The notes beneath the pieces were generated by a model. The model worked only from the letters and a program-made list of their open reading frames with translations. It had not been told where the DNA came from and did not search any database. The translations under genes and the position numbers were made by a program. A stretch of DNA of 64,000 nt from Yersinia proxima (GTDB lineage: Bacteria > Pseudomonadota > Gammaproteobacteria > Enterobacterales > Enterobacteriaceae): the NCBI RefSeq assembly GCF_902170785.1, contig NZ_CABHYG010000011.1, forward strand, positions 124,001 through 188,000, in the 5' to 3' direction. Shown here piece after piece: positions 19,041 to 31,700 of this stretch (the stretch's first letter is position 1; the number at the start of each line of letters is the position of its first letter).

Positions 19041-19077
19041 AAAATGCCAGCCGATAAGATCGAGCTGGCATTTTTTT
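19041..19077. terminator. bidirectional terminator between murA and degS
   Basis: ATGCCAGC (19044-19051) pairs with GCTGGCAT (19064-19071) and is followed by a run of T residues on the plus strand; A residues precede it, so it can also serve the convergent degS on the minus strand. Confidence 0.85.
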
Positions 19078-19094
19078 AGCGATTGATAGCGGTT

Positions 19095-20183
19095 TTATGG
19101 TGCAGGTTGCTGACCAAGAACTTCGTTTTGATCCAATTCGGTGATGGTGATTTGAGCCGTGATTTGCTGACCATTACGTAATAACAAGACTGGAATAGTC
19201 GTTCCAGGGCGAATTTCTGCCACTTGATCCATCGTTTCGATCACGGATGTTGCAGGTTTATTATTAACACTAAGAATGATATCGCCTACTTGTAAGTTGG
19301 CATTTGCCGCCGGGCCATTTGGCGATATCTTGTTCACTTTAATGCCGTGGATTCGCTCTCCGCTATTGCCACTGGCATTGAATGGCGGATATTCCTCACC
19401 GGTTATCCCAATATAGCCGCGGATAACTCGCCCATCCCGAATGAGTTTTTCCATCACTTTGGTTGCGAGTGCTGTCGGGATGGCAAAGCCGATCCCCTCT
19501 GGCGTTTCACCATTGCTGCTTTTATCAAAGGATAGGGTGTTAATCCCCATCAACTCACCCAACGTATTCACCAGCGCACCGCCAGAGTTACCCTGGTTGA
19601 TTGAGGCATCTGTCTGGAGGAAGTTTTGCCGCCCAGAATCGCTTAAACCAATACGTCCAGTGGCACTGATAATCCCTTGTGTGACGGTTTGACCGAGATT
19701 ATAGGGATTACCGATTGCCAACACGACGTCACCAATGTGTGGCGTACGATTAATATTGATGGGAATCACGGGCAGGTTTACGGCATCAATTTTCAAAACA
19801 GCCAAATCAGTCAGATTATCTGAACCGACCAGTAAGGCTTCAGATATACGGCCGTTTTGTAATGCGACAATGATTTGTTCTGCATTATTGATAACGTGTT
19901 TATTGGTAAGGATATAGCCCTTGTCACTCATGATGACACCAGAACCCAAGGTTCGAATGGCTAATCCATCCTGATTAGGGCTTAGACTGCGGTTATAAAC
20001 ATTAACAACGGCAGGAGCTGCCCTGCGCACTGCCTGGTTATAACTGACAGGAACCTCTTCATCAACGCTATCACCATTGCCGGAAAAAAAATGACCCGGA
20101 CTACGGAGCATAGGCATTGCGACCAGCAAGATGCCAGCAACAATTAGCCCCAAAATAATAGAACGCAATAGCTTAAGAAACAT
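19095..20183 (-). CDS. degS: site-1 protease DegS
   Basis: A 362-residue membrane-anchored serine protease. It senses misfolded outer-membrane proteins through its PDZ domain and cleaves RseA to release sigma-E. The N-terminal helix is at about 5-25. The catalytic triad is visible as H96 (TNKHVINN), D126 (NLTDLAVL) and S200 (NQGNSGGAL). There is one PDZ domain at about 255-350, as expected for DegS. It lies 89 bp downstream of degQ on the same strand. Confidence 0.97.
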   Translation of the reverse strand: MFLKLLRSIILGLIVAGILLVAMPMLRSPGHFFSGNGDSVDEEVPVSYNQAVRRAAPAVVNVYNRSLSPNQDGLAIRTLGSGVIMSDKGYILTNKHVINNAEQIIVALQNGRISEALLVGSDNLTDLAVLKIDAVNLPVIPININRTPHIGDVVLAIGNPYNLGQTVTQGIISATGRIGLSDSGRQNFLQTDASINQGNSGGALVNTLGELMGINTLSFDKSSNGETPEGIGFAIPTALATKVMEKLIRDGRVIRGYIGITGEEYPPFNASGNSGERIHGIKVNKISPNGPAANANLQVGDIILSVNNKPATSVIETMDQVAEIRPGTTIPVLLLRNGQQITAQITITELDQNEVLGQQPAP

Positions 20184-20235
20184 GAAGTTTTAAGGCATGA
20201 ATGACTAGGTAAGCGGAGAATAGCATGAGTTTGAC

Positions 20236-20258
20236 GGACACAGCATTGTGCTGTGTCC
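20236..20258 (+). terminator. strong hairpin between degQ and degS
   Basis: GGACACAGCA-TTG-TGCTGTGTCC, a perfect 10-bp stem. The T-run (GATTTTT) follows on the plus strand, opposite to degQ and degS transcription, so as an intrinsic terminator it would stop antisense transcription entering degQ. In the degQ mRNA it would only be a stable stem. Confidence 0.55.
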
Positions 20259-20272
20259 GATTTTTCTGCAAA

Positions 20273-21646
20273 TTAGCGGATTAACAGATAAATATTCTCT
20301 TCACCGCGCACGATATTCAGAGCAATGACAGCCGGTTTGGCTTCAATAGCTTTACGTAACTCAGCGATATCCTTCACTCGCACACGGTTTACAGCAATTA
20401 TCACATCGTCTTTCTGTAAGCCAGATTGTGCCGCCGGAGAACCTTTTGTCACGTTTTCAACTTTAACACCTTTACTGCCACCTTTAATTTCGCCATTGCT
20501 CAGGGACGCACCCTGTAACGAGGGTGATAAGGTATCAGCACTGGTTGAGGTTGGGCTGCTGTTTTCCAGTGTTACGGTGACTTCAAGTGGTTTACCATCA
20601 CGCAATAAGCCCACTTTTATAGCTTTACCCGGCCCTGTTGTGCCCACTTTGGCGCGTAACTCAGCAAAGCTGCTGATAGGTTTGCCGTCTACAGAAACCA
20701 ACACGTCGCCTGCTTTGATACCCGCTTTAGAGGCGGCTGATTTTGGCAAGACTTCACTGACAAAGGCACCGCGCTGAGCATCAATGTTAAAGGCTTTTGC
20801 CATATCAGCGGTCATTTCACTACCGCGAATCCCGAGCAAGCCGCGCTTCACTTCGCCAAACTCAATCAGCTGCTGGCTGAGGTTTTGCGCCATATTGCTT
20901 GGGATCGCGAAACCGATACCAATGTTACCGCCGCCTGGAGCCAAAATAGCAGTGTTAATCCCAATCAATTCGCCGTTTAGGTTAACCAGCGCCCCGCCCG
21001 AGTTACCGCGGTTGATAGAGGCATCAGTCTGAATAAAGTTTTCTAACCCTTCCAGATTCAAACCACTGCGGCCCAGTGCGGAAATAATACCCGAAGTCGC
21101 AGTTTGTCCCAGACCAAATGGGTTACCGACTGCGACGGCAAAATCACCGACTCGCAGGTTGTCAGAATCTGCGATTTTGATGGCGGTCAGATTCTTGGCA
21201 TCGGTTAGCTGTAACAAAGCGATATCAGTTTGTTCATCACGGCCCAGCAATTTGGCATCATATTCACGGCCATCATTGAGCTGAACGCGAATTTTATCTG
21301 CGTTATTGATAACGTGGTTGTTGGTTAATATATAACCTTTTTCCGCGTTAATAATGACGCCAGATCCCAAACCTTCAAATGGACGATTGCTCTCTTTACC
21401 GGTTGGCGCATTGGGGCCAAAGAAGAATTTGAACTCTTCTGGCAAGCGCTGCTGTTGTGCCTGAGTACCAGAAACGTGAACGCTGACAACCGCTGGCAAC
21501 ACTTTCTCCAGCATAGGGGCCAGACTTGGAACCGATTGCCCTGCGACAGCCGCAGGGAGAGCCGCCGCGTTCACCATAGGAACGGACGCGAGACCTAAGC
21601 CGACACTCATTGCCAGCGCACTAAGAAGTAATGACTTTTTCTTCAT
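20273..21646 (-). CDS. degQ: periplasmic serine endoprotease DegQ
   Basis: A 457-residue HtrA-family protease/chaperone of periplasmic quality control. The signal peptide (MKKKSLLLSALAMSVGLGLA, cleaved near residue 27) is followed by a trypsin-like domain with H111, D141 and S216 (NRGNSGGAL) and two PDZ domains (about 260-350 and 365-455). A short Q-linker near residue 60 and overall similarity favour DegQ over DegP. Start ATG at 21646 with GAGAG upstream. Confidence 0.95.
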   Translation of the reverse strand: MKKKSLLLSALAMSVGLGLASVPMVNAAALPAAVAGQSVPSLAPMLEKVLPAVVSVHVSGTQAQQQRLPEEFKFFFGPNAPTGKESNRPFEGLGSGVIINAEKGYILTNNHVINNADKIRVQLNDGREYDAKLLGRDEQTDIALLQLTDAKNLTAIKIADSDNLRVGDFAVAVGNPFGLGQTATSGIISALGRSGLNLEGLENFIQTDASINRGNSGGALVNLNGELIGINTAILAPGGGNIGIGFAIPSNMAQNLSQQLIEFGEVKRGLLGIRGSEMTADMAKAFNIDAQRGAFVSEVLPKSAASKAGIKAGDVLVSVDGKPISSFAELRAKVGTTGPGKAIKVGLLRDGKPLEVTVTLENSSPTSTSADTLSPSLQGASLSNGEIKGGSKGVKVENVTKGSPAAQSGLQKDDVIIAVNRVRVKDIAELRKAIEAKPAVIALNIVRGEENIYLLIR

Positions 21647-21892
21647 TGATTTAAACTCTCTCAATACCTAACGGTGAATGAATAGGGGGATGGCTGCTAC
21701 AGGCCCGTTGTAAATTCAGACTCTGAATTAGCTAAAAAATTCACTTATTTCAAAAGGCTACTGCTGTTCTAAAAATAAGCACCCTAAGATGTCACTTGAT
21801 ATAGGGGTTAGGATAAAGCAATTCAAGAAGAGGTAAGTATAGAAGTGTAAATGTGCTGACTACCGCGGTGAGTGCCGTAGCCAACTTGACAT

Positions 21893-22018
21893 GTACCCGT
21901 CATACTTTAAGCTGCATATGCGTTGGCTACATTCAATCACCCGAATCACTTACTCATGTAAGCTCATCGGGATTCTCTCACTTGCCGCCTTCCTGCAACT
22001 CGAATTATTTAGGGTATA
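21893..22018 (-). repeat. ERIC element between degQ and zapG
   Basis: Starts TACCCGTCATACTTTAAGC and ends CGAATTATTTAGGGTATA, with core CACCCGAATCACTTACTCATG/TAAGCTCATCGGG. Its right end stops 5 bp from the zapG stop codon. The remaining 246 bp up to the degQ start presumably hold the degQ promoter; no distinct motif was found. Confidence 0.92.
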
Positions 22019-22023
22019 GGTAA

Positions 22024-22428
22024 TTAGTCTCGGGTCTGATGTTCCGGACGCAGTAAGCCTGATGCCCCTTCGGAGTAATCGCGAGGTGGCATTTTGACCG
22101 GAGCCTGATCATTATCAGCTTCAGATTCTGTCAGACGATAGCGGAACGGATTATCTTGCATTGGCAAGTCCGGCAATAAGTTATTGGAGCTTTTCGCCAT
22201 ATGCTGATAAAGCTGGCGATAGTCGCGAGCCATATTATCGAGCAACTCGGCACTGCGGGCAAAATGCCCAACCAGTTCCTGGCGGTATTCTTCCAAATCT
22301 GTTTTGCTCTTCTCCAGCTCATTTTGCAGCACTTGTTGCTGACGCAATTTACGGTTGCCAAAGCGCATAGCCACCGCGCCAATCACAATACCAACAACTA
22401 ACCCAATAAGCGCATACTCCCAGGTCAT
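22024..22428 (-). CDS. zapG: Z-ring associated protein ZapG
   Basis: A 134-residue inner-membrane protein (formerly YhcB, DUF1043). An N-terminal helix (about 5-22, YALIGLVVGIVIGAVAM) is followed by a cytoplasmic coiled coil (about 28-80) and a proline-rich conserved LLPDLPMQDNPFRYRL segment. It is linked to cell division and envelope growth in E. coli. Start ATG at 22428 with an AGGAGT ribosome site. It is divergent from zapE. Confidence 0.95.
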   Translation of the reverse strand: MTWEYALIGLVVGIVIGAVAMRFGNRKLRQQQVLQNELEKSKTDLEEYRQELVGHFARSAELLDNMARDYRQLYQHMAKSSNNLLPDLPMQDNPFRYRLTESEADNDQAPVKMPPRDYSEGASGLLRPEHQTRD

Positions 22429-22651
22429 GATGACTCCTTTTTTGACTTCATTGTTCAGCAGGGCTTTTTCACTTAATAATACCCACTATAACCGTTAACC
22501 TTGTCTGAGTGGAATCCTGATGCAACTTTGCCTATGGTTATCAGGTTTTTTCCGCAGTGGTCATGTCGGTAAATGCTGCGATTGCCCGATAAATCAGCAA
22601 GAAAGTACCGGAAAAAGTAGATAACTATTTTATCAGGGATTATTGATAAAC

Positions 22652-23779
22652 ATGCAACCGAGTTCACCTATAGCGCTTTACCAGCAGGCAATTGATGCCG
22701 GCGACTATCAACCTGATGATGTCCAACAGCGCACAGTAGCACGGTTGGACACCCTTTATCAGGAACTGAATCAACGCCACAGCGCCCCTGCGCTCAATGC
22801 TGGTATACGCGGACGTTTGGGGCGTTTACTGGGGCGCAACACACCAAAAACACCAATACGTCCGGCTCAGGGCTTGTACATGTGGGGCGGCGTCGGGCGG
22901 GGTAAAACCTGGCTGATGGATATGTTTTTTCACAGTTTGCCGGGTGACCGTAAGTTACGCTTGCATTTCCACCGTTTTATGTTGCGAGTGCATCAAGAGC
23001 TAACTACATTGCAAGGTCATGAAAATCCTTTAGAAATCATTGCTGATGGTTTCAAGGCGCAGACGGACGTGCTGTGTTTTGATGAATTCTTTGTTTCGGA
23101 TATTACTGATGCCATGCTGCTGGCAACACTGCTGGAAGCACTGTTTGCGCGCGGTATCACCCTGGTCGCCACATCCAATATTCCACCGGATGACTTGTAT
23201 CGGAACGGTTTACAGCGTGCGCGCTTCGTGCCGGCCATCGAACTGATTAAACAATATTGTGATGTGATGAATGTCGATGCAGGTATTGATTATCGTCTGC
23301 GCACATTGACTCAGGCAAACCTATATTTGACGCCGCTCAATCCAGAAACCGAGCAGGCGATGGCGGATATTTTCGTCAAACTTGCGGGGAAAGAGGGCGA
23401 AAAGGCACCTGTTTTGGAGGTCAATCACCGGCCTTTACCTGCTATTTGTGCGGCGCAAGGCGTGTTGGCAGTCGACTTCCACACATTGTGTGAAGAGGCG
23501 CGCAGCCAACTTGATTACATTGCGCTATCAAAGATCTATCACACCGTATTGCTGCATAATGTCCACAAAATGGCGACGCGAGATGAAAATACCGCTCGAC
23601 GCTTTTTGGCATTGGTTGATGAGTTTTATGAGCGGCGGGTGAAATTGATCATTGCAGCTGAAGCAGCAATGTTCGAAATTTATTGTGGCGAGCGGCTTAA
23701 ATTTGAATATCAGCGTTGTTTATCACGGCTACAAGAGATGCAAAGTGAAGAATATCTCTCTTTACCGCACTTGCCGTAA
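22652..23779 (+). CDS. zapE: cell division ATPase ZapE
   Basis: A 375-residue AFG1-like AAA ATPase that associates with the Z ring under stress or low oxygen in E. coli. Walker A GGVGRGKT is at residues 79-86, Walker B VLCFDEFFVSD follows, and there is an ATSNIPPD sensor segment. I use the ATG at 22652; the frame opens with a TTG at 22643. Divergent from zapG across 223 bp; rplM follows. Confidence 0.96.
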   Translation: MQPSSPIALYQQAIDAGDYQPDDVQQRTVARLDTLYQELNQRHSAPALNAGIRGRLGRLLGRNTPKTPIRPAQGLYMWGGVGRGKTWLMDMFFHSLPGDRKLRLHFHRFMLRVHQELTTLQGHENPLEIIADGFKAQTDVLCFDEFFVSDITDAMLLATLLEALFARGITLVATSNIPPDDLYRNGLQRARFVPAIELIKQYCDVMNVDAGIDYRLRTLTQANLYLTPLNPETEQAMADIFVKLAGKEGEKAPVLEVNHRPLPAICAAQGVLAVDFHTLCEEARSQLDYIALSKIYHTVLLHNVHKMATRDENTARRFLALVDEFYERRVKLIIAAEAAMFEIYCGERLKFEYQRCLSRLQEMQSEEYLSLPHLP

Positions 23780-24932
<1,153 letters not shown>

Positions 24933-24966
24933 TTTTTTGCCTTTACGGCAGCAGATTAATGGTAAA

Positions 24967-24992
24967 AGCCCGGTGTCTCACCGGGTTTTTTT
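24967..24992 (+). terminator. rplM-rpsI terminator
   Basis: CCCGGTG-TCT-CACCGGG (24969-24985) followed by seven T residues. Confidence 0.92.
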
Positions 24993-25134
24993 ATATCTGA
25001 AAAATAGACTTCCACCATTTTATTCATTATATTTTTGCTGCTAAACTGTTGTCTGATAGACAATTGTTGATGAAATCGCAGCACCATCCCCACAAAACAT
25101 GCAAAATCTGGTAAACTATCACCCACTTTTGTGC

Positions 25135-25149
25135 CTGTTCGACGAACAG
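25135..25149. promoter_or_regulatory. 15-bp perfect palindrome upstream of sspA
   Basis: CTGTTCG-A-CGAACAG lies in the 374-bp gap between rpsI and sspA, about 160 bp before the sspA start and about 20 bp after a possible -10 (TAAACT at 25112-25117). It may be an operator or an RNA stem near the 5' end of the sspA leader. The remaining sequence of the gap, apart from the rpsI terminator, shows nothing recognisable. Confidence 0.45.
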
Positions 25150-25306
25150 TTGGCGTCCGTGTATCTCCCTGGCTGAATTATTCTCTCTACCAAGGCTTAT
25201 TTACGGCAGCAACTACCTTGATTGCGAACCGGCGGTAAAACGACTCAGGATAGCAACGTCACCGTGGGCTATTCGCATTGTTTTCTAGATAATCTTGGAG
25301 GTTTTC

Positions 25307-25948
25307 ATGGCTGTCGCTGCCAACAAACGTTCGGTAATGACGCTGTTTTCCGGCCCGACCGACATTTTTAGCCATCAAGTACGTATCGTACTGGCGGAGA
25401 AAGGTGTCAGTGTTGAGATTGAGCAGGTTGAAGCTGATAATCTGCCGCAGGACCTGATTGACCTCAATCCCTACCGTACTGTCCCTACTTTGGTTGATCG
25501 CGAGCTGACTCTGTATGAATCCCGCATCATCATGGAGTATTTGGATGAGCGTTTTCCTCATCCACCTTTGATGCCTGTATACCCTGTTGCTCGTGGTAGC
25601 AGCCGTTTGATGATGACCCGCATCGAACAGGATTGGTATTCTCTGCTGGCAAAAATTCAGAAGGGGAATGCACAGGAAGCTGATGCAGCCCGTAAGCAGT
25701 TGCGCGAAGAGCTACTGTCTATTGCGCCGGTATTTAAAGAAATGCCTTTCTTTATGAGCGAAGAGTTCAGTCTGGTCGATTGTTACCTGGCCCCGCTGCT
25801 GTGGCGTTTGCCACAATTAGGCGTTGAATTTACAGGCGAGGGTTCTAAAGAACTTAAAGGCTATATGACGCGAGTGTTTGAGCGTGACGCATTCCTGGCT
25901 TCTCTGACTGAAGCTGAACGTGAAATGCGCCTGCAAACTCGGGGTTAA
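25307..25948 (+). CDS. sspA: stringent starvation protein A
   Basis: A 213-residue GST-fold protein that binds RNA polymerase and acts in stationary-phase and acid-stress gene expression; in Yersinia pestis and E. coli it also affects virulence or phage genes. The thioredoxin-like domain (about 10-90) contains DLNPYRTVPTLVDRELTLYES and the helical domain follows. The start at 25307 has a TTGGAGG ribosome site. sspB starts 5 bp after its stop. Confidence 0.97.
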   Translation: MAVAANKRSVMTLFSGPTDIFSHQVRIVLAEKGVSVEIEQVEADNLPQDLIDLNPYRTVPTLVDRELTLYESRIIMEYLDERFPHPPLMPVYPVARGSSRLMMTRIEQDWYSLLAKIQKGNAQEADAARKQLREELLSIAPVFKEMPFFMSEEFSLVDCYLAPLLWRLPQLGVEFTGEGSKELKGYMTRVFERDAFLASLTEAEREMRLQTRG

Positions 25949-25953
25949 TCTTT

Positions 25954-26469
25954 ATGGCGACGTCTGATATGTCTCCGCGCCGTCCTTACTTGCTGCGCGC
26001 ATTCTATGAGTGGTTGATTGATAATCAACTGACGCCTCATTTGGTCGTGGATGTCACCCGGCCGGGTGTTTCGGTGCCAATGGAGTTCGCCCGTGATGGG
26101 CAAATTGTATTGAATGTAGCACCGCGTGCCGTGGCTAATCTGGAATTGGGTAATGAAGGTGTGAGTTTCAATGCCCGTTTTGGTGGTATTCCCTGCCAGG
26201 TTACTGTCCCTATGGGGGCGGTGATGGCAATCTACGCGCGTGAAAATGGTTCTGGCACTATGTTTGAACCTGAAGAAGCCTACGATTCTGATGCTGATGG
26301 TAACTTTGTCGGCATGGAAGAGGAAGATGACGAGACTGTGCCGACAGAGAATTTGATGTTGGTCACGGACGATACTCAGGCACCGCAAGGTGATGGTAGC
26401 TCACCAGATGATGAGCCGCCGCAACCGCCACGCAGTGGTGGCCGTCCAGCATTACGCGTCGTTAAGTAG
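25954..26469 (+). CDS. sspB: ClpXP adaptor SspB
   Basis: A 171-residue adaptor that delivers ssrA-tagged proteins to ClpXP. The folded ssrA-binding domain covers about residues 1-115. It is followed by an acidic flexible linker and the C-terminal ClpX-binding motif RPALRVVK, which is intact. A terminator follows at 26503. Co-transcribed with sspA. Confidence 0.97.
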   Translation: MATSDMSPRRPYLLRAFYEWLIDNQLTPHLVVDVTRPGVSVPMEFARDGQIVLNVAPRAVANLELGNEGVSFNARFGGIPCQVTVPMGAVMAIYARENGSGTMFEPEEAYDSDADGNFVGMEEEDDETVPTENLMLVTDDTQAPQGDGSSPDDEPPQPPRSGGRPALRVVK

Positions 26470-26502
26470 TCACCTTCATTTTTCGGGCAAGATGTTTTAT
26501 CG

Positions 26503-26530
26503 GGGCGGCTTTGGCCGCCCTAATTATTTA
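26503..26530 (+). terminator. sspAB terminator
   Basis: GGGCGGC-TTTG-GCCGCCC (26503-26520) followed by TAATTATTTAT. It lies between sspB and the convergent gene ending at 26547. Confidence 0.75.
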
Positions 26531-26546
26531 TATTGCACCATTACCA

Positions 26547-27032
26547 TTAAGATAATTTTTTCAATTCGGCCAGGCAGCTATCACGCTGGCTCATCATGTC
26601 ACTATTTCTGATAGTGGACAGAGTATGAGTGGCGCGCTGTTGGAAACTGGCTTTAGCGGCACTGTCTTTAGCATCGGCTGGCGCAGTGCAAATATCTGAT
26701 AATGTGAGTGTTTTACTGTCACTCACTGCTTTTAGTACCGCAGCTGGATTATAAATCAGCGCCGAAGAGAGGGCTGATTTTACTCCCGCAGTGAAACTCG
26801 CATTACCACCATCGGCCAGTTTAGGGGCCATGGCAATCCAGTTATCATCACCCAGCTTGATATTATTCTCGACCGCAGGCAATTGCCCCGCTTTTGCTAA
26901 CTCAGCGACCACAGCTCGAGCACCACGAGCCTCAATGTTATAACCAACTTCTTGATAATTCAGTGACATTGCTAATGCACTGCCGCTGATAGCCAGCAAA
27001 CCGCCAGCAATGAAAAGTAAGTGAGATTTCAT
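26547..27032 (-). CDS. exported protein of unknown function
   Basis: A 161-residue protein with a clear signal peptide (MKSHLLFIAGGLLAISGSALA, cleavage after residue 21). The mature part is rich in alanine and serine and contains two cysteines (SDICTAP and QRDSCLAEL) that could form a disulfide in the periplasm. The start is the ATG at 27032 with an AAAGGA ribosome site. It stands alone between sspB and gltD. I do not recognise a domain, and E. coli has no counterpart at this position that I know of. Confidence 0.75.
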   Translation of the reverse strand: MKSHLLFIAGGLLAISGSALAMSLNYQEVGYNIEARGARAVVAELAKAGQLPAVENNIKLGDDNWIAMAPKLADGGNASFTAGVKSALSSALIYNPAAVLKAVSDSKTLTLSDICTAPADAKDSAAKASFQQRATHTLSTIRNSDMMSQRDSCLAELKKLS

Positions 27033-27236
27033 AACAGATGATCCTTTCTTTAAAACCAGGCGTAACAATATGTACAGGAAAATAGCTGTGTGGGGCCGGG
27101 AAGTGTTGGCCCATAAAGTATAAATAAATATAAACTCGGCCCTTACTATAGCGCTTCATGGTCAAAATGCTGTAAATAAGGCGGACTGAGATTGTTACAA
27201 AATCTTGAGTGAATGGCGTTCGCGTGAAAAAAACAC

Positions 27237-27263
27237 AATAAAAAGGGCTGGATAACCAGCCCT
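27237..27263 (-). terminator. gltBD terminator
   Basis: On the minus strand GGGCTGG-TTAT-CCAGCCC (27262-27245) followed by TTTTTATT. It lies 37 bp after the gltD stop codon. Confidence 0.88.
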
Positions 27264-27299
27264 CACTGTTTTTGGATGTCTATGACAGAGTCTTTGGTA

Positions 27300-28727
<1,428 letters not shown>

Positions 28728-31700
28728 TTACTGCGCTTGAACCCGCAGCTCAGCTGCGGAACGGCTACGGTGGCCCAACAGTGCTTTCACATCGCTGGAT
28801 TTCGGTTTAACCAAAGCAAACTTGGTCACCCATTCCGGCCAGTTAGCCAGAATTTCTTCACCACGGCTAGAACCCGTCAACTGTACATGCTCAGTGATCA
28901 GGCCGCGCAGATGCTCTTCATGGATTGCCAATTGATCAACATCCAGAACTTCAACCAGCTCAGGGTTAACACGTTTACGGAATTCACCATCTTCATCAAG
29001 GACATAAGCGAAACCACCGGTCATACCGGCACCGAAGTTAATTCCGGTACGGCCCAGTACGCAAACAATCCCACCAGTCATATATTCACAACCGTTATCG
29101 CCGATACCTTCAACGACGGTAATCGCCCCGGAGTTACGTACCGCGAAACGCTCACCAGCCCGACCAGCAGCGAACAACTTGCCGCCAGTGGCACCATATA
29201 GACAAGTGTTGCCGACAATGCTGGCTTCGTGACTGCGGAAGTTGGAACCCACTGGAGGGCGCACCGCAATGCGGCCACCGGCCATACCTTTACCGACATA
29301 GTCGTTGGCATCGCCTGTTAGGGTCAGCTCAACGCCGCCGGCATTCCACACCCCAAAGCTCTGACCGGCAGTTCCGGAGAAGTAGGCTTTGATAGGATCG
29401 GTTGCCAGCCCTTGGTCGCCATGCTTGGTGGCAATCGCGCCGGATAACGCTGCACCCACGGAACGGTCGGTGTTGCGGATATCAAAGTAAAACGTCTTGC
29501 TCTGTTTAGCTTCAATATACGGCTCGGCTTGCGCCAATAACTCTTTGTTCAATAAGCCTTTATCGAACGGTGGATTATTTTCGGTGCAATACAGCGCTTT
29601 GCCTGGATGTGGCGTTGCTGTTTTCAGCATTGGCGACAGATCCAGTTTGTTTTGTTTGGCTGATATGCCATCAAGTTCTATCAGCATGTCAGTACGGCCA
29701 ATCAAATCAACCAGTTGGCTCACACCCAACTCGGCCATGATTTCACGGGTTTCACGGGCGATAAACTGGAAGTAGTTCACTACACGCTCAGGCAAGCCGT
29801 GGTAATGGTCACGACGCAGCTTTTCATCTTGGGTTGCTACACCGGTTGCGCAGTTATTCAGGTGGCAAATACGTAAGTATTTACAACCCAGGGCCACCAT
29901 AGGGCCAGTACCGAAACCGAAGCTCTCCGCACCCAGAATCGCGGCTTTAACAATATCAACACCGGTTTTCAGGCCACCATCCACTTGCAGGCGGATTTTA
30001 TGGCGCAAGCCGTTGGCAACCAGTGCTTGTTGTGTTTCCACCAGCCCCAGTTCCCACGGGCAACCGGCATATTTCACTGAGGACAGTGGGCTGGCACCGG
30101 TGCCACCATCGTATCCTGCAATAGTAATCAGGTCGGCATAGGCTTTTGCCACACCGGTTGCAATGGTGCCAACACCGGGTTCAGAAACCAGTTTCACCGA
30201 AATCATTGCTTTCGGGTTGACCTGTTTCAAGTCGAAAATCAACTGAGCCAAATCTTCGATTGAGTAAATGTCATGATGTGGTGGTGGGGAAATCAAGGTC
30301 ACACCTGGTACGGAATAACGCAGTTTGGCGATATACGGCGTGACTTTATCACCCGGTAATTGGCCGCCTTCACCCGGTTTTGCACCTTGCGCTACTTTTA
30401 TTTGGATAACATCAGCATTCACCAAATACGCTGGTGTGACACCGAAACGGCCTGATGCAACCTGCTTGATACGGGACACCTTATTGGTGCCGTAACGTGC
30501 TGGGTCTTCGCCGCCCTCACCGGAGTTGGAGAATCCGCCGAGGCTGTTCATAGCGATGGCTAATGATTCATGGGCTTCCGGGCTGAGTGCGCCGATAGAC
30601 ATGGCGGCAGTATCAAAGCGCTTAAACAAAGATTCAGCCGGTTCAACCTGATCCACTGGGATCGGGGTGCCTTGCGGTTTGATGGCCAGCAGATCGCGCA
30701 ACGTGGCGATCGGGCGCTCATTCACCAGTTTGGCGTAAACCTGATAATCACTGTATTCGCCGCTGTGAACCGCAGTTTGTAAGGTGCTGACCACATCCGG
30801 GTTATACGCATGGTATTCGCCGTTGTGGACAAACTTCAGTAATCCGCCCTGATCCAGTGGCTTGCGTTTCAGCCAGGCACGTTTGGACAGATTCTGTAAA
30901 TCCTGTTGGAAATCACTGAAACTGGCTCCGCCGATGCGGCTAACCACGCCCTGGAAACACAGGTTGGTCAGGTCACGATGCAGGCCAACGGCTTCAAACA
31001 GTTTGGCACAACGGTATGATGCTACTGTTGAAATGCCCATTTTGGACATGATTTTGTACAGCCCTTTATTGATACCGTTACGGTAGTTCAGCATCACATC
31101 GCGATACTTCTTATCAATAGCTTGGGTATCAACCAATTTAGCCAGTGATTCATAAGCTAAATAAGGGTAAATCGCAGTAGCACCAAAACCGAGCAATACC
31201 GCGAAGTGATGTGGGTCGCGGGCGCTGGCGGTTTCAACAATAATGTTGGCATCGCAACGCAGGTTTTTTTCTACCAGGCGAGTCTGCACCGCGCCAACGG
31301 CCATAGGAGCCGGAACCGGCAAGCGGTTAGGTGCAATAGCACGGTCTGATAGCACCAGCATCACGGCACCATCACGTACTTTGCGTTCAGCCTCTTCGCA
31401 CAAGGCCAAAACCGCTTGTTCCAGATCAGTTTCTGCGGGGTCAAAGGTGAGATCCAGCCGATCAGCGCGGTAGTGTTCCCCTTCCAGTGTGGTTAACTGC
31501 TGGAAGTCAGAGAACAGCAAGATCGGCGATTTAAAGCTCAGACGGTGCGCCTGACCTTCAGCTTCGCAGAACACGTTCATTTCACGGCCAATACTGGTCG
31601 CCAGCGACATCACGTGTGCTTCACGCAGCGGATCAATTGGCGGGTTGGTGACCTGCGCAAATTGCTGGCGGAAGTAATCGTAAATAATACGCGGGCCGCT

